Below are positions 35,891 through 44,771 of a stretch of 64,000 nt of DNA, in pieces. The stretch is from assembly GCF_000024365.1 (NCBI RefSeq), contig NC_013235.1:2728001-2792000 (forward strand), in the 5' to 3' direction. Both the position numbers and the translations under genes were made by a program. Below the pieces are notes generated by a model. That model was not told where the DNA came from, searched no databases, and worked only from the letters and a program-made list of their open reading frames with translations. The DNA comes from Nakamurella multipartita DSM 44233. GTDB taxonomy: Bacteria; Actinomycetota; Actinomycetes; Mycobacteriales; Nakamurellaceae. Position 1 is the first letter of the stretch. Every line of letters begins with the position of its first letter.

Positions 35891-37057
35891 TCAATGGTGG
35901 CCGGAGCGGGAGGGTCTGATCCGTACCACTAGGAGCATGAGCAGAGCCAGTGCGGTGACCAGTCCCGACGCGACGAAGACGCCGCGGTAGCCCAGGGCGC
36001 TGGTGGAACCGAAGGCGATGATCGCCCCGGAGGCGATCGCCCCGATGCGGCGGGTGTTCGCGTAGATGCCGACGGCCAGGCCCGGCTGCGGGATCATGTC
36101 CTGGAACAGGGTCATGCCGATCCCGGCGACGGCCGCGACCAACCAGGCACTGAGCACCTGGACGGCCAGCAGGGCGATGGGGCCGGACAGCGCGGCCATG
36201 GCCGCGCAGTAGGCGATGCCGGCCAGGCAACCGGCGATGATCAGTCCCAGGCTGGTGAAACGGCGGCTCAGCCGGCCCATGATCAGCAGGGCAGGAATCT
36301 CCAGCCCCGCCGCGACGGCCAGCGCGGCGCCGGCCCACACGACGCCGAGCCCCAGCGATTCGGTCACGTACAGCGTCATCACCGCAACGGCGGCCGCGTT
36401 CCCGGCTTGCACGGCCACGAACGCGCCGATCACCACCGCGACGGTCGACCGCGACGGTCTCATCGTCGTCTGCTGTTCGACGACCGGTGGTCGGAGGCGG
36501 TCCGACGCCGCTCCTCGCATCATCAGCGCGGTGACGGCCACACTGAGCACGCCGATGACGCCGAGTGCGGCCAACAGTGAGCGGTCGCCGAACGCCCCGA
36601 CCAGGAAGGTGGCGATGGGCGGCCCGGCGACCCAGGCGAACGAGACCACGGCGCGGGTGTTGACCACCTGATTCGGTGTCGCTCCGGAATGCCGCAGGTG
36701 CGCGAACAGCAGCGAAAACCCCGAGCTCGCCGGCCCGCCCAGCACGGCCAGCGCCACTGCGGCGATCGGCAAGGACGTGCTCAACGCCAGCGCGGCGGCC
36801 AGTGCCGCAGTGAGGGCCGCGCAGACCACCAGGGACGGCAGGTACCGGCGCGCTCGGTCGGCGCGGGCCGGGATGACCAGCGCAGCAAGGAACCCGCTGG
36901 CGTTGTAGACGGCGATGACCCAGCCGACCTGCACGGTGGTCGCGTCGTACAGCGAGACCAGCAGCAATGCCAGCACGGGCGTGAGGAACGCCGCCTGCAG
37001 ACCCCACAGCAGCGCCGCCGACGGCACCAGCACGCTCGATCGCGCCGGTGGCATCAT
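35891..37057 (-). CDS. MFS transporter (sugar-efflux/SetA-like)
   Basis: 388 residues with twelve hydrophobic helices. The pattern LYDATTVQVGWVIAVYNASG, VIPARADRARRYLP and PNQVVNTRAVVSFAWVAGPP resembles the SotB/SetA group that exports sugars or related small molecules. A second-half repeat starts near VVIGAFVAVQAGNAAAVAVM. Start ATG 37057 (MMPPARSS). No functional link to its neighbours is evident. Confidence 0.8.
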   Translation of the reverse strand: MMPPARSSVLVPSAALLWGLQAAFLTPVLALLLVSLYDATTVQVGWVIAVYNASGFLAALVIPARADRARRYLPSLVVCAALTAALAAALALSTSLPIAAVALAVLGGPASSGFSLLFAHLRHSGATPNQVVNTRAVVSFAWVAGPPIATFLVGAFGDRSLLAALGVIGVLSVAVTALMMRGAASDRLRPPVVEQQTTMRPSRSTVAVVIGAFVAVQAGNAAAVAVMTLYVTESLGLGVVWAGAALAVAAGLEIPALLIMGRLSRRFTSLGLIIAGCLAGIAYCAAMAALSGPIALLAVQVLSAWLVAAVAGIGMTLFQDMIPQPGLAVGIYANTRRIGAIASGAIIAFGSTSALGYRGVFVASGLVTALALLMLLVVRIRPSRSGHH

Positions 37058-37330
37058 CGAAGCGGCTCCGTCCGTGGGTCGATCTGGTGCGGCTGATCTC
37101 GATCAGTGAACAGGACCCGCCGACAGTCCGTGCCATTGCACCGGAATCGGAGCGGGCCAGGGACGGCATCGTCAGTCCTGCGGATCGACGGCAGCCAGGG
37201 CATCCACCGACGACCCTTCACCCACGCCTTGGTGATCGGCGAATCCAGGACCGCTGGGTCTGCCCGGCCGGCCCATCAACCGGCCGAGTCAGCTTGAATG
37301 GAGGTGAGCCGGCGGCGGAAGGGACATCGG
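37058..37330. other. Divergent intergenic region
   Basis: 273 bases between the MFS gene (minus) and the ATPase gene (plus). It must hold two promoters. No clear operator was recognised. Confidence 0.4.
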
Positions 37331-38911
37331 ATGTCCATTGGATCGGTCGAGTCAGGCACCATCGACCCGTCATCGAGTTGGCGATCAGCGGCGGAACTGG
37401 CCGCGTCGGCGCTGCCGCGAGCTCGGTCCGGCGAACCGACAACCGTGGTCGTCACCGGCGAGCCCGGCATGGGGAAGTCGACGCTGTTGGACGAGGTTGC
37501 CCGCCGAGCAGAGGGTTTCCGCGTCCTGTCGGCCGAGGGACTGACCGGGGACATCGACCCGTATTCCAGCCTGGCCGGCTGGGGCGTGTCGATCGGCCGG
37601 GCGGACCCGAGGATGTCCTCGCCGTTTCTCATCGCCCAGGAGATTCGCTCGGTGCTGGACGAGATCGGATCGGATCAGCCGGTCCTGCTGCGACTGGACG
37701 ATCTGCAGTGGGCCGATCCGGAGTCGGTCCGGGCGCTGATCGCCTTGATGCGGCGGATGTCCGGGGATCGTCTGCTGTTGGTGGTGGCCACCCGGCCGCT
37801 GGGTGACGTGCACCCGCAATGGCAACGGTGGGTGGACCGGTCCGATCGGGTCGTGCGGGTGGGACTTCAGGGGGTGAGTCTGGCCGAGGCGGAGGAACTG
37901 GCCCGGCCTCGGCAGCCCGGGCTGGACTCGTCGACCGTCCGGATGTTGTGGGAGCACACCGGACGCAATCCGCTTTACCTGACCGCACTGCTGTCCGAGT
38001 ACGACCGGGCCACGTTGGTGGGCAGCCGGGTCGCGCCGGCACCGGAACAGTTCGCCCGCATCGTCCAGCAGCAGGTGGCCCGGCTCGGTGCCCCGGCCGC
38101 GCGCATGCTGTGGGCCGTGGTCGTGCTGGGGGCCGGATGGGTGCCGCTCGCCGATGCCGCGCAGGTCGCGGGTGTCGCCGATCCGGAGGCGACGGTCGAT
38201 GCGCTGACCGCCGCGGGACTGGCCGTGGCCCGCGACCTGGCCGGCGGCGTCGAGGTGCGGGCGGCCCACGCCCTGCTCCGATCGGCCGTGTACCAGCAGA
38301 TACCACGCCTGGATCGACGCGAGATGCACACCCGTGCAGCGCAAGTCGTCGTGCTGCCGGAGGCCGTCCTGGATCATCGGGTGGCGGCCACGTCGGGATC
38401 CGACGATGCCCTGGCCGAAGACCTGGCCCACTTCGCCTGGTTGTGCTACGACCAGCAACGGTATCGCGACGCCGCCCGATTGCTCCGTCAGTCGGCCGGT
38501 CTGACCGCGGACGTCGACCGGCGCGAGCGTCGGTGGCTGGACTCGCTGTACGTGGGGGCGGTGGCGGGTGATGTCGGCGCCGTGCGTGCGGAGTCCGACC
38601 GCGTGCGGCTGGCCCGGGATGCCATCCGGCGCGCGCTGGTGCTGGGCGCAACGGAGGTCTTGCAGGGCGCTGCCGTGCTCGGCGTGCAGATCCTGACGGC
38701 GGACCCCAGCCTGCTGAGCGAGCCCGTGGGCGATGATCCCGATCGCGCCCGGGTCCACTACCGCCTGCAGGTCTTGCTCGCCTGGGCCCGAACGACGTCC
38801 GGGGCCCCGACGGACCTCGTGCTGGCCGGGATCCGGCGGTGCACCGAACTTGGCATTGGTCACCCAGTTGCGGCGCGCCGCGGGCCTGGCCAAGTCCGCG
38901 TTCATCGCTGA
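37331..38911 (+). pseudogene. AAA/LuxR-type (LAL-like) ATPase, 3'-truncated
   Basis: About 505 residues of the N-terminal ATPase of a large LuxR-family (MalT/LAL-like) regulator. Walker A is VTGEPGMGKST near residue 42, Walker B LLRLDDLQWAD, followed by the sensor-like RLLLVVATRPLGDV and helical repeats. Family members continue for several hundred residues to a C-terminal LuxR helix-turn-helix, which is missing. Homology stops at about 38850, where the sequence becomes a SNF2 helicase tail in another frame; the last ~20 codons read here are out of frame with that tail. The start at 37331 has a GGAAGGGA site; 37298 is an upstream alternative. Confidence 0.75.
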
Positions 38912-39503
38912 TCGGGCCGCCGCCTGGCTGACCGATCATGCCCAGGCCACGCCCGCCGCGGCGGACGGGTGCGACCGTCCACTGATCATCTGGACCTGGC
39001 ACCAGCAGGTCGCCGAAGCCATCGCCGCGGCCCTGGCCCACCACCAGGTCGCCGCCGACCGGGTGGGTGTCATCACCGGCGCGACGCCCGGCGCGGATCG
39101 CACCCGGCTCTGTGACGCCTACCAGGCCGGCCGGCTTTCGCTGCTGGTCTGCTCGATCCCGACGATCGGCGTCGGGGTCACCCTCACCCGCGGATGTGAC
39201 GCATGGATGGCCGAGACCAGTTGGACGCCATCCGAGATCAGCCAGGCGGAGGACCGGCAATGGCGGCGTGGTCAGTCCCGCGACGTGGTCGTGACGACGT
39301 TCATCGGCGTCGGCACGCTCGACGAACGGGTCCAGGACAGCCTGGCCCGCAAGGCCGACGACCTGGACCAGGTACTGACCGGCGGCGACAACCAGGTGGC
39401 GGTGCTGAACCGGTCGAACCGCGGGGAGCAGGCGGACCTGTTGTACAAGGTGGTCGCCGACCGGGTCGCCCACCTCGACGGGGCACGACGCCGGACGGCC
39501 TGA
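38850..39503 (+). pseudogene. SNF2-family helicase, C-terminal fragment
   Basis: About 217 residues without their N-terminus. Features of helicase lobe 2: LIIWTWHQQVAEAIAAAL, a GATPGADRTRLCDAYQAG region (motif IV-like), LLVCSIPTIGVGVTLTRG (motif V) and SEISQAEDRQWRRGQ (motif VI, with the arginine finger). It resembles the annealing/chromatin-remodelling SNF2 helicases. The upstream helicase lobe and start codon are absent; the junction with the ATPase gene at ~38850 implies a deletion that fused two genes, or a chimeric assembly. Confidence 0.8.
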
Positions 39504-39591
39504 ACCGCGGCGCCGATCAGCAGGTCCCGCTCGCTGACCACGTCTGTTCCCTGGCGGCGACCCGAGGGCGTGCGACGCACACGATGGTGGC

Positions 39592-39987
39592 ATGGGGAGA
39601 TCGGCGAATCCGCCCGGCGCGTTCCGTGAGCACATCTGCTACGCGGACTTCGCGTGGGCGACGAATCGGATCGGGCCGGGCGAGGACGTGTATCTGCGCC
39701 ACATGTTCACCCCCGCCCGGTACTTGGTGGTGGGTGCCCTGTCAGACTCCGAGTTTCTGGCGCGGGGTGAACGGTCAGGCGCACCTGTGCTCGCACGGCT
39801 GGAGCCGTCCCGGTTTCGCAGCGAGAATTTCGTGATCTTCGCGGGCTTGGTCGACAACGGCAGGGACGCGCAGGACGTCATGCTCGACGTCGACCGATGC
39901 AACACCTGGTTCGGGTTGGCGCCCAACCCGGAGATTGCGGGCCTGCGGCGCCGGATCCGGCTGCGTCTGCTGCGTAACCCGGGATGA
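39592..39987 (+). CDS. Hypothetical protein
   Basis: 131 residues, ATG start, with normal high-GC third positions throughout. The sequence has mixed strands and helices (ARYLVVGALSDSEFLARGER, ENFVIFAGLVDNGRDAQDVM) and no membrane segment or motif I recognise. It sits just after the SNF2 fragment at the left edge of the scarred region. A minus-strand frame over part of the same bases has weaker coding character. Function unknown. Confidence 0.5.
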   Translation: MGRSANPPGAFREHICYADFAWATNRIGPGEDVYLRHMFTPARYLVVGALSDSEFLARGERSGAPVLARLEPSRFRSENFVIFAGLVDNGRDAQDVMLDVDRCNTWFGLAPNPEIAGLRRRIRLRLLRNPG

Positions 39988-40159
39988 CCGGCGGGTCGCC
40001 GTGCCGTGCCGCACACGACGACGGCATGAGTGAAGCCACCGGCATTGTCGGCGTTGACCATCTGGCTGATACCGAACGAGGCCGTTCGATCGACTACCTC
40101 ACCTACCTGCTGGACGAGTCGGATGATCCGGATCTGCTGGTGTAGCAAGCTGTTCACCC

Positions 40160-40560
40160 CCAGCAACTCGCTCTTGCTGGGGCCGCTGTGCACCCGGACC
40201 GGGAACAGTAGTCCGCCGGCGTTGAACTCGGCCATGGTGGCCGCGCGGCGCCGGTTCGGCCGAACACGGTGACCACGTACCGCAGCGCGTCCTGCACCCC
40301 GGTGTCCGGGTCCAGCACGACCTTGCGGGCCGGGTCGTCGACCAGGCCGACCGGCAGCGGCATGGCCAGTTGCCCGCGGCTCGCCTTGAACAGTTGCCCG
40401 CCGCGGAGCCGGGCCTTGATGAAGTGCAGTTCGGCCTCGCTTATGGTGCCCTCCAGGCCGACCAGGAGTCGGTCGTTGAACTCGCCGGGGTCGTGAGGCC
40501 GTCCTCGTCGCAGATCAATGTGCCGTTAGCGTACGGACCAAAGAGCGGGGCCTCGGCATA
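40160..40560 (-). pseudogene. Large serine recombinase fragment
   Basis: Three frames together spell a piece of a serine recombinase: GTLICDEDGL, EFNDRLLVGLEGTISEAELH, RGQLAMPLPVGLVDDPARKV, DTGVQDALRYVVTVFGRTG and MAEFNAGGLLFPVRVHSGP. These match the end of the catalytic domain and the start of the recombinase domain. At least two frame changes and both truncated ends show it is dead. It abuts a terminase fragment, so it is likely a relic of a prophage or integrative element. Confidence 0.75.
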
Positions 40561-40569
40561 CTCTTGGCA

Positions 40570-40902
40570 ATTGGTCGATCGCTGCCTGTACCGAGGGGAA
40601 TATTTCGTCGCGATTCTTGTAGTTCAGCAGTGACTTCGGTCGAGGCCGATTGCTCTCGCAAGCCCGGAGATCGTCAACGGCCGCTGTTCCGTCATGATGT
40701 CCTGCTGTGCCCACGCCGTCTGTCCGCGCTCGTTGAAGCCGGTGGCTTCCATGTGCTTGATGATGTGCGGGTCTTGCTCGTCGAAGTAGGCCTGGATAGC
40801 CATGCGGAGTTCAGTCTCGGTCTTGAATTTGAGCGACCGACCGACCGGATTCTTGTCGTCCGACTGATTCTGTTCAGCTTGTTGGGTGGTGGATTCTGCC
40901 AT
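40570..40902 (-). pseudogene. Phage terminase small subunit fragment (gp3-like), frame-broken
   Basis: N-terminal frame: SLKFKTETELRMAIQAYFDE, then RPLTISGLARAIGLDR. After a break near 40640 the adjoining frame gives SLLNYKNRDEIFPSVQAAID. Joined, these match the DNA-packaging small terminase pattern (TISGLALALG ... L.YK.R.EF). One missing base restores the frame. The C-terminus is lost where the recombinase fragment begins. The DNA here is visibly less GC-rich than the rest of the window, in line with phage origin. Confidence 0.7.
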
Positions 40903-40919
40903 ACATTTTCAACATAATA

Positions 40920-41342
40920 TCAACTCGGCGGATTTACTTCGTATAAGCCATCGCTATTCTTCGCGACAACCACTACGCTCGTGGAGCTACCATCGATATC
41001 CAGGGTGCACTTAAACGAGGTGCCGGCCTTCACTGGCTGGTTCTCCGGGCACTTGAGATTAGTGATACCGTTAAGCCCGTAGCCGGAGGGTGGCAATGCG
41101 GATAGGACATTCAGAACGCCCTGCTCAACCTGGGCTCGGTCGAATACTCTGCTCAGTTGAGAAGAACCTTGAGTCTCAGTGACCTTAACGAAACTGGTAA
41201 CGGTCACTGTCGGCTGGGTTTGGACTATCGTCGTGATCGTCGCCGCCGGCAGTGCCGAGGCAGACTGAACGACTGCGGGCGAGCAGGCGACTATTGACGC
41301 CAGGGGGATGAACGCAGGGAGCCGGCGCCAGTTCAAAGCCAT
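40920..41342 (-). CDS. Putative lipoprotein, DUF4333 family
   Basis: 140 residues from ATG 41342. A signal peptide with lipobox-like IVAC (cleavage before Cys20) is followed by a Thr-rich linker and a DUF4333 domain: VEQGVLNVLSALPPSGYGLN, then LKCPENQPVKAGTSFKCTLD and DGLYEVNPPS. Such small actinobacterial domains are exported and often paired with kinases or secreted repeats; function unknown. Base composition is lower in GC than the chromosomal core, suggesting acquisition. Confidence 0.7.
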   Translation of the reverse strand: MALNWRRLPAFIPLASIVACSPAVVQSASALPAATITTIVQTQPTVTVTSFVKVTETQGSSQLSRVFDRAQVEQGVLNVLSALPPSGYGLNGITNLKCPENQPVKAGTSFKCTLDIDGSSTSVVVVAKNSDGLYEVNPPS

Positions 41343-41417
41343 GGGACATGTTAACGGATGCGCTTGCCGCTTTCGGTGTGGCAGGATGCCGCGGGTATGG
41401 GGGCCGGTCTGTCCAGT

Positions 41418-41789
41418 ATGGGGGAGCAGCAAGTGGCGAAGTTCGAGTACGGCCAGTGGACCGAGTACACCACTCGCAAAGGCGGCTTCGTTCGCGGCGA
41501 GCCGGTCATGGCTTACTTCTTCACGACGGAGACGTCCGAAGTTCTACTGGCGGCCACGTCCATCATCGCCGCCTTGAACGAAGTCGGGCGTGATGGGTGG
41601 GAAGAGTATCGGGTTGAGAACCAACCCGAGCCACCTGGCAAGCGTCCAGGCATGGAAATCGAACGGGCCAAGCGATTCCAAGAGCGGCACGATTACATGC
41701 CGGGTTCGATAGACCTGCATGCGACGCGATGGTTCCGACGTGTGGACATAGTTGGGTACGCCGTCAACCTTGGAAAGAATGAGCTATAA
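41418..41789 (+). CDS. Hypothetical protein
   Basis: 123 residues starting at ATG 41418 (MGEQQVAKFEYGQWTEYTTR). It contains a predicted alpha/beta region (TSEVLLAATSIIAALNEVGR DGWEEYRVEN split here for length) and a charged C-terminal half. No signal peptide and no recognised family. Lower GC than the core genome, like its neighbours in this segment. Confidence 0.55.
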   Translation: MGEQQVAKFEYGQWTEYTTRKGGFVRGEPVMAYFFTTETSEVLLAATSIIAALNEVGRDGWEEYRVENQPEPPGKRPGMEIERAKRFQERHDYMPGSIDLHATRWFRRVDIVGYAVNLGKNEL

Positions 41790-42073
41790 CAACCACGGCC
41801 GGGGCTCGACAGGCGGCACACCCAGTCAAGTCCGGGCCGAGCCCCGGAACCGGCGGGCTGGATCTTCGCGCGATCGCTACGCCATCCGGCCGAATTTCCA
41901 AGTTGTCGGTTGTCGAAACGGCTCCGTTCGGCGGCATAACTAAGCGATTACTGGTCGTCTTGTCTTGGCGGTGTTTGCCGTCTAGGCTGATCAGCAACTT
42001 TGCGGAGAGTTTGCAGGCATCGACATGGGATGGCCAGCCGATCGCCCACGGATCCGACCTGGAAGGAATCTGC

Positions 42074-42462
42074 ATGAAGCAGAGATGGAGAATCGCGACC
42101 ATTCTCGGTGCCGTGTGTCTGGGTGTCGGCGTGGCCCAGCCGGTCAGTGCGGAGCCCATCGGCGATTTTGCGCTTCCACTGCCAGCCGGGCAGGCCTGCG
42201 AATTTGACATTGCGTGGCCGGTACAGGCGGTGACCTCACCGTGGTCGAGAACCGCGGTAAAAACAAGAAGCTGGTCTCATCGCTCCTGGAGGGAACCGGC
42301 TCGAATTTGACATTCACGAATCCGGCGAACACGAAATCGGTCTACCTGGCATCGGCGCCGGTTTCGAACAAGACTTTCTATTATCCCAATGGCAGGCCGG
42401 AGCTGATGATAAATTCCGGTGCTAACCTCGATCTTTCTTCCGGTGGTCGGGCGGCCTCGTAG
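42074..42462 (+). pseudogene. Small secreted protein, frame-broken near 42211
   Basis: The start has a good GGAAGG site and a signal peptide (MKQRWRIATILGAVCLGVGV, cleavage after QPVSA). After EFDIA the frame shifts; restoring one G gives VAGTGGDLTVVENRGKNKKL, then LEGTGSNLTFTNPANTKSVY and LDLSSGGRAAS. The intact product would be about 130 residues, exported, with a beta-rich fold similar to small actinobacterial surface proteins. It ends a few bases before the left side of the IS1380 element, so its 3' end may also be truncated. Confidence 0.6.
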
Positions 42463-42465
42463 CCG

Positions 42466-44077
42466 TTCCTCATGATCATTTTTGTCCTCCTCTGTTGATC
42501 GTGGGTTGGCTGCTGAACCCGTGGTCGCCTGGGTGGGCGCCGGGTTCCACTGCCCGGTTCGGGTCCTTGGTCGGAGATGGTGGTCGGGTCGGTGGGTCAG
42601 GTCAGTTGCGGCAGGTTCCGCAGCCGGGCCAGGCCGTGCAGGAGGAGGTCGCGGTGGGGTGCGTGCGCGGACAGGCGGAGCCAGGTACGGCGGGCTTTGC
42701 GGCCGATCCGGGCGGCGACGCTGAACAGTCGGTGCCGCAGCTTCTTGGGCTCCCAGGTCCGCGCCGGGGTGCCGGTGAAGGCGAGCATCTGCATCCATGC
42801 GGTCAGTTCGGTGGCCAGTTGCACGACCGCGATCCACACTTGATTCTGGGCAAAGTCGTTGAGGGGCAGGTTGTTCAGGCCGGTGTCCTTCGAGTTGCGG
42901 ATCCGGTCCTCGCAGCGGGCGCGGCGCCGATGCCGCAGTTCCAGATCCGCGAGCTGTCCGCCTTTGGTGTTCGTGGCGAACGCGGTGAGCCGGTTGCCGT
43001 TCGAGTCGGTGAACTTCAGCTGGGCACCGGGATGGGGTCGTTCGGCGCGGACGATGACCCGCATGTCCTTGGGCCAGCCCTTGAGCTTGAGGACCCCGGT
43101 CAGTTCGGCCACCCAGGCCCCGTCCCGGGGCTCCTGGTCGGCGTTGTACGCGGGTGTCCACGCCGCCTCCGGCAGGGCGTCGACCTTGGCGGTGATGTCG
43201 GTGGTCAGGGTGAACCCGACCGAGTACTGGACCCGTTGCCGGGCCATCCAGTCCACGAACTCGTGGGTTCCGCCGGCCCCGTCGGTGCGGACCAGCACAC
43301 CGCGGCCGGGCCGTCGGTCCGCCGTGGTGCAGGGCAGTTGCGCGAGCGCGGCCTTGACCACGCTGATGTGGTCGGCTGCGGTGTTGGAGCCGGCGTTGCC
43401 CGGCCTCAGCAGCATCGCCAGGGGTTCACCGGTGCCGTCCGGGCCGTGGTCGGCCCACGCGCCGATCGGGTGGAACCCGAAGCCCTTCTTGAATGTTGCT
43501 GCTGCCAGCTGCTTTTCGGAGTGCGCGGTGACCAGGGTGGCGTCCACGTCGACGACCAGCGGCGCCTTCGCCGACCGGTCATGGTTCGGTGCGGCGGGTC
43601 CGGCCAGCTTCCACGCCCGGGCGCGGGCTGCCGCCCGCGCGGTGTCGATCGCCTTCAGCGCTGCCGTCGCGTCCGAGGCGAGGGTGTCGATCAGCCGGGA
43701 CACAGTCGGGTCGGACGCCACATGACCGAACACGGCGGGCTCGGCCCGCAGTTGGGCGATGTCGGCCAGGCAGTCACCGCCGATCGCCAGCGAGATCGCC
43801 AGGTCGAGCAGGATCTTGCCCGGGTCGTGCACCGCCATCGGCTTGCGCCACGGCCTCAACGCCGCCGACAACCCACGACCCAAACCGACCCTGTCCGCGG
43901 CCAAGGCCAGCAGCACCGACCCGCCGTGGGACACCACCCGCTTGCCGGTGGCATCGACTCGGAGCGACGGGTACAGCCCGGTAGACTTCCGCATCGGAAA
44001 GGTGCTCCTGGTTCTGGTTCGATTGGTCCCTCAGCAAGACCTATCTTCCCAGGTCAGAGCACCTTTCCTCATGATCA
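42466..44077. mobile_element. IS1380-family insertion sequence (ends approximate)
   Basis: Contains the IS1380 transposase on the minus strand. A 13-base direct repeat TTCCTCATGATCA occurs at 42466-42478 and 44065-44077 and brackets the transposase gene; I could not define clean terminal inverted repeats, so the exact ends are uncertain by some tens of bases. Confidence 0.6.
42597..43994 (-). CDS. IS1380-family transposase
   Basis: 465 residues, intact frame. DDE motif regions: PLVVDVDATLVTAHSEKQ (first Asp), RGVLVRTDGAGGTHEFVDWM (second Asp), and the later basic C-terminal region with DRIRNSKDTGLNNLP (family YREK-like block). The transposase catalyses cut-and-paste movement of the element. 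The gene has normal codon usage for the host, so the element is probably recent. Confidence 0.88.
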   Translation of the reverse strand: MRKSTGLYPSLRVDATGKRVVSHGGSVLLALAADRVGLGRGLSAALRPWRKPMAVHDPGKILLDLAISLAIGGDCLADIAQLRAEPAVFGHVASDPTVSRLIDTLASDATAALKAIDTARAAARARAWKLAGPAAPNHDRSAKAPLVVDVDATLVTAHSEKQLAAATFKKGFGFHPIGAWADHGPDGTGEPLAMLLRPGNAGSNTAADHISVVKAALAQLPCTTADRRPGRGVLVRTDGAGGTHEFVDWMARQRVQYSVGFTLTTDITAKVDALPEAAWTPAYNADQEPRDGAWVAELTGVLKLKGWPKDMRVIVRAERPHPGAQLKFTDSNGNRLTAFATNTKGGQLADLELRHRRRARCEDRIRNSKDTGLNNLPLNDFAQNQVWIAVVQLATELTAWMQMLAFTGTPARTWEPKKLRHRLFSVAARIGRKARRTWLRLSAHAPHRDLLLHGLARLRNLPQLT

Positions 44078-44119
44078 ACACTCTGCCGATCAGAATTACG
44101 ATGAAAGCGGCAGGCTAAC

Positions 44120-44266
44120 GTGATACTGCTGGACGTCACCGATTTGGGTGGCCCGTGGACCACCCTCTATCAAGGAACGGTCGTTGTCTCCATTGACCAC
44201 AAGGGCGACTGGGATGTCCTGCAGCACACGGGCAGCACTCGCGACATCTGCACCGAGCTTTCGTGA
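44120..44266 (+). other. Short open frame, 48 codons, possible gene fragment
   Basis: GTG start, sequence VILLDVTDLGGPWTTLYQGT followed by VVVSIDHKGDWDVLQHTG and ending TELS. It reads like protein but is too short to be a known gene and lies between two insertion sequences. Probably a fragment left by insertion or a small peptide; no family recognised. Confidence 0.3.
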
Positions 44267-44414
44267 CGTCGCCGGTCTGGCTTGTCACCACCCAGACGGG
44301 TTGGGCACGGGTCGGGCCAAGATCATCGACCGGCGCTCGGCGTAGCGCTTGTTGTGATTCCAGCAGCGGATCGCTGACGAAAGACGACTTGGAGCTGGGG
44401 GCGTACTGACGTCG
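44267..44414. other. Intergenic remnant
   Basis: No supportable gene in either direction. It lies just left of the IS3 terminal repeat. Confidence 0.4.
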
Positions 44415-44466
44415 TGAGATGTCCTGGATCTGCTGCAGGCTCTGATCTCGCAAGGAGAATCGAGCC

Positions 44467-44754
44467 ATGCCAGCACCACGCCAGTACGACCAGGAGACCC
44501 GTGACCGTGCGGTGAGGATGTACCGGGAACGCCGATCCGCGCATCCGGGTGAGTCGGCGATCGAGGCCCGCCGGCAGATTGGCGCGCTGATCGACGTGAA
44601 ATCCGAGACCCTCCGGGGGTGGATCGAGCGGGCCGAGATCGACGCCGGGCAGCGTCCGGGCACCAGCAGCGACGAACACACCGAGTTGGTCCGGCTGCGC
44701 CGGGAGGTGGCCGAACTACGCCGTGCGAACGAGATTCTGCGCACCGCTTCGGCT
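44467..44754 (+). pseudogene. IS3 orfA, split by insertion
   Basis: The first 96 codons of an IS3-type orfA: HTH region (QYDQETRDRAVRMYRERR), SETLRGWIERAEIDAGQRPG, then the leucine-zipper ELVRLRREVAELRRANEILR. It breaks after TASA. The missing 12 residues (FFAAAELDRRLK) and the stop are found at 47712-47750, on the other side of the nested element, showing a clean insertion into a T-rich stretch. Confidence 0.85.
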
Positions 44755-44771
44755 TATGTGGGTGATCGGTG

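Noticed and set aside
34002..37169. 1055-residue minus-strand frame as one protein
   Set aside because: Its first ~495 residues are antisense-like shadow of the MFS region; only the part from 35672 is the caspase, and the tail after the frame break is noise.
39639..40235. Minus-strand 198-residue protein
   Set aside because: Only its first ~25 residues match a recombinase; the rest overlaps a better plus-strand gene and lacks motifs.
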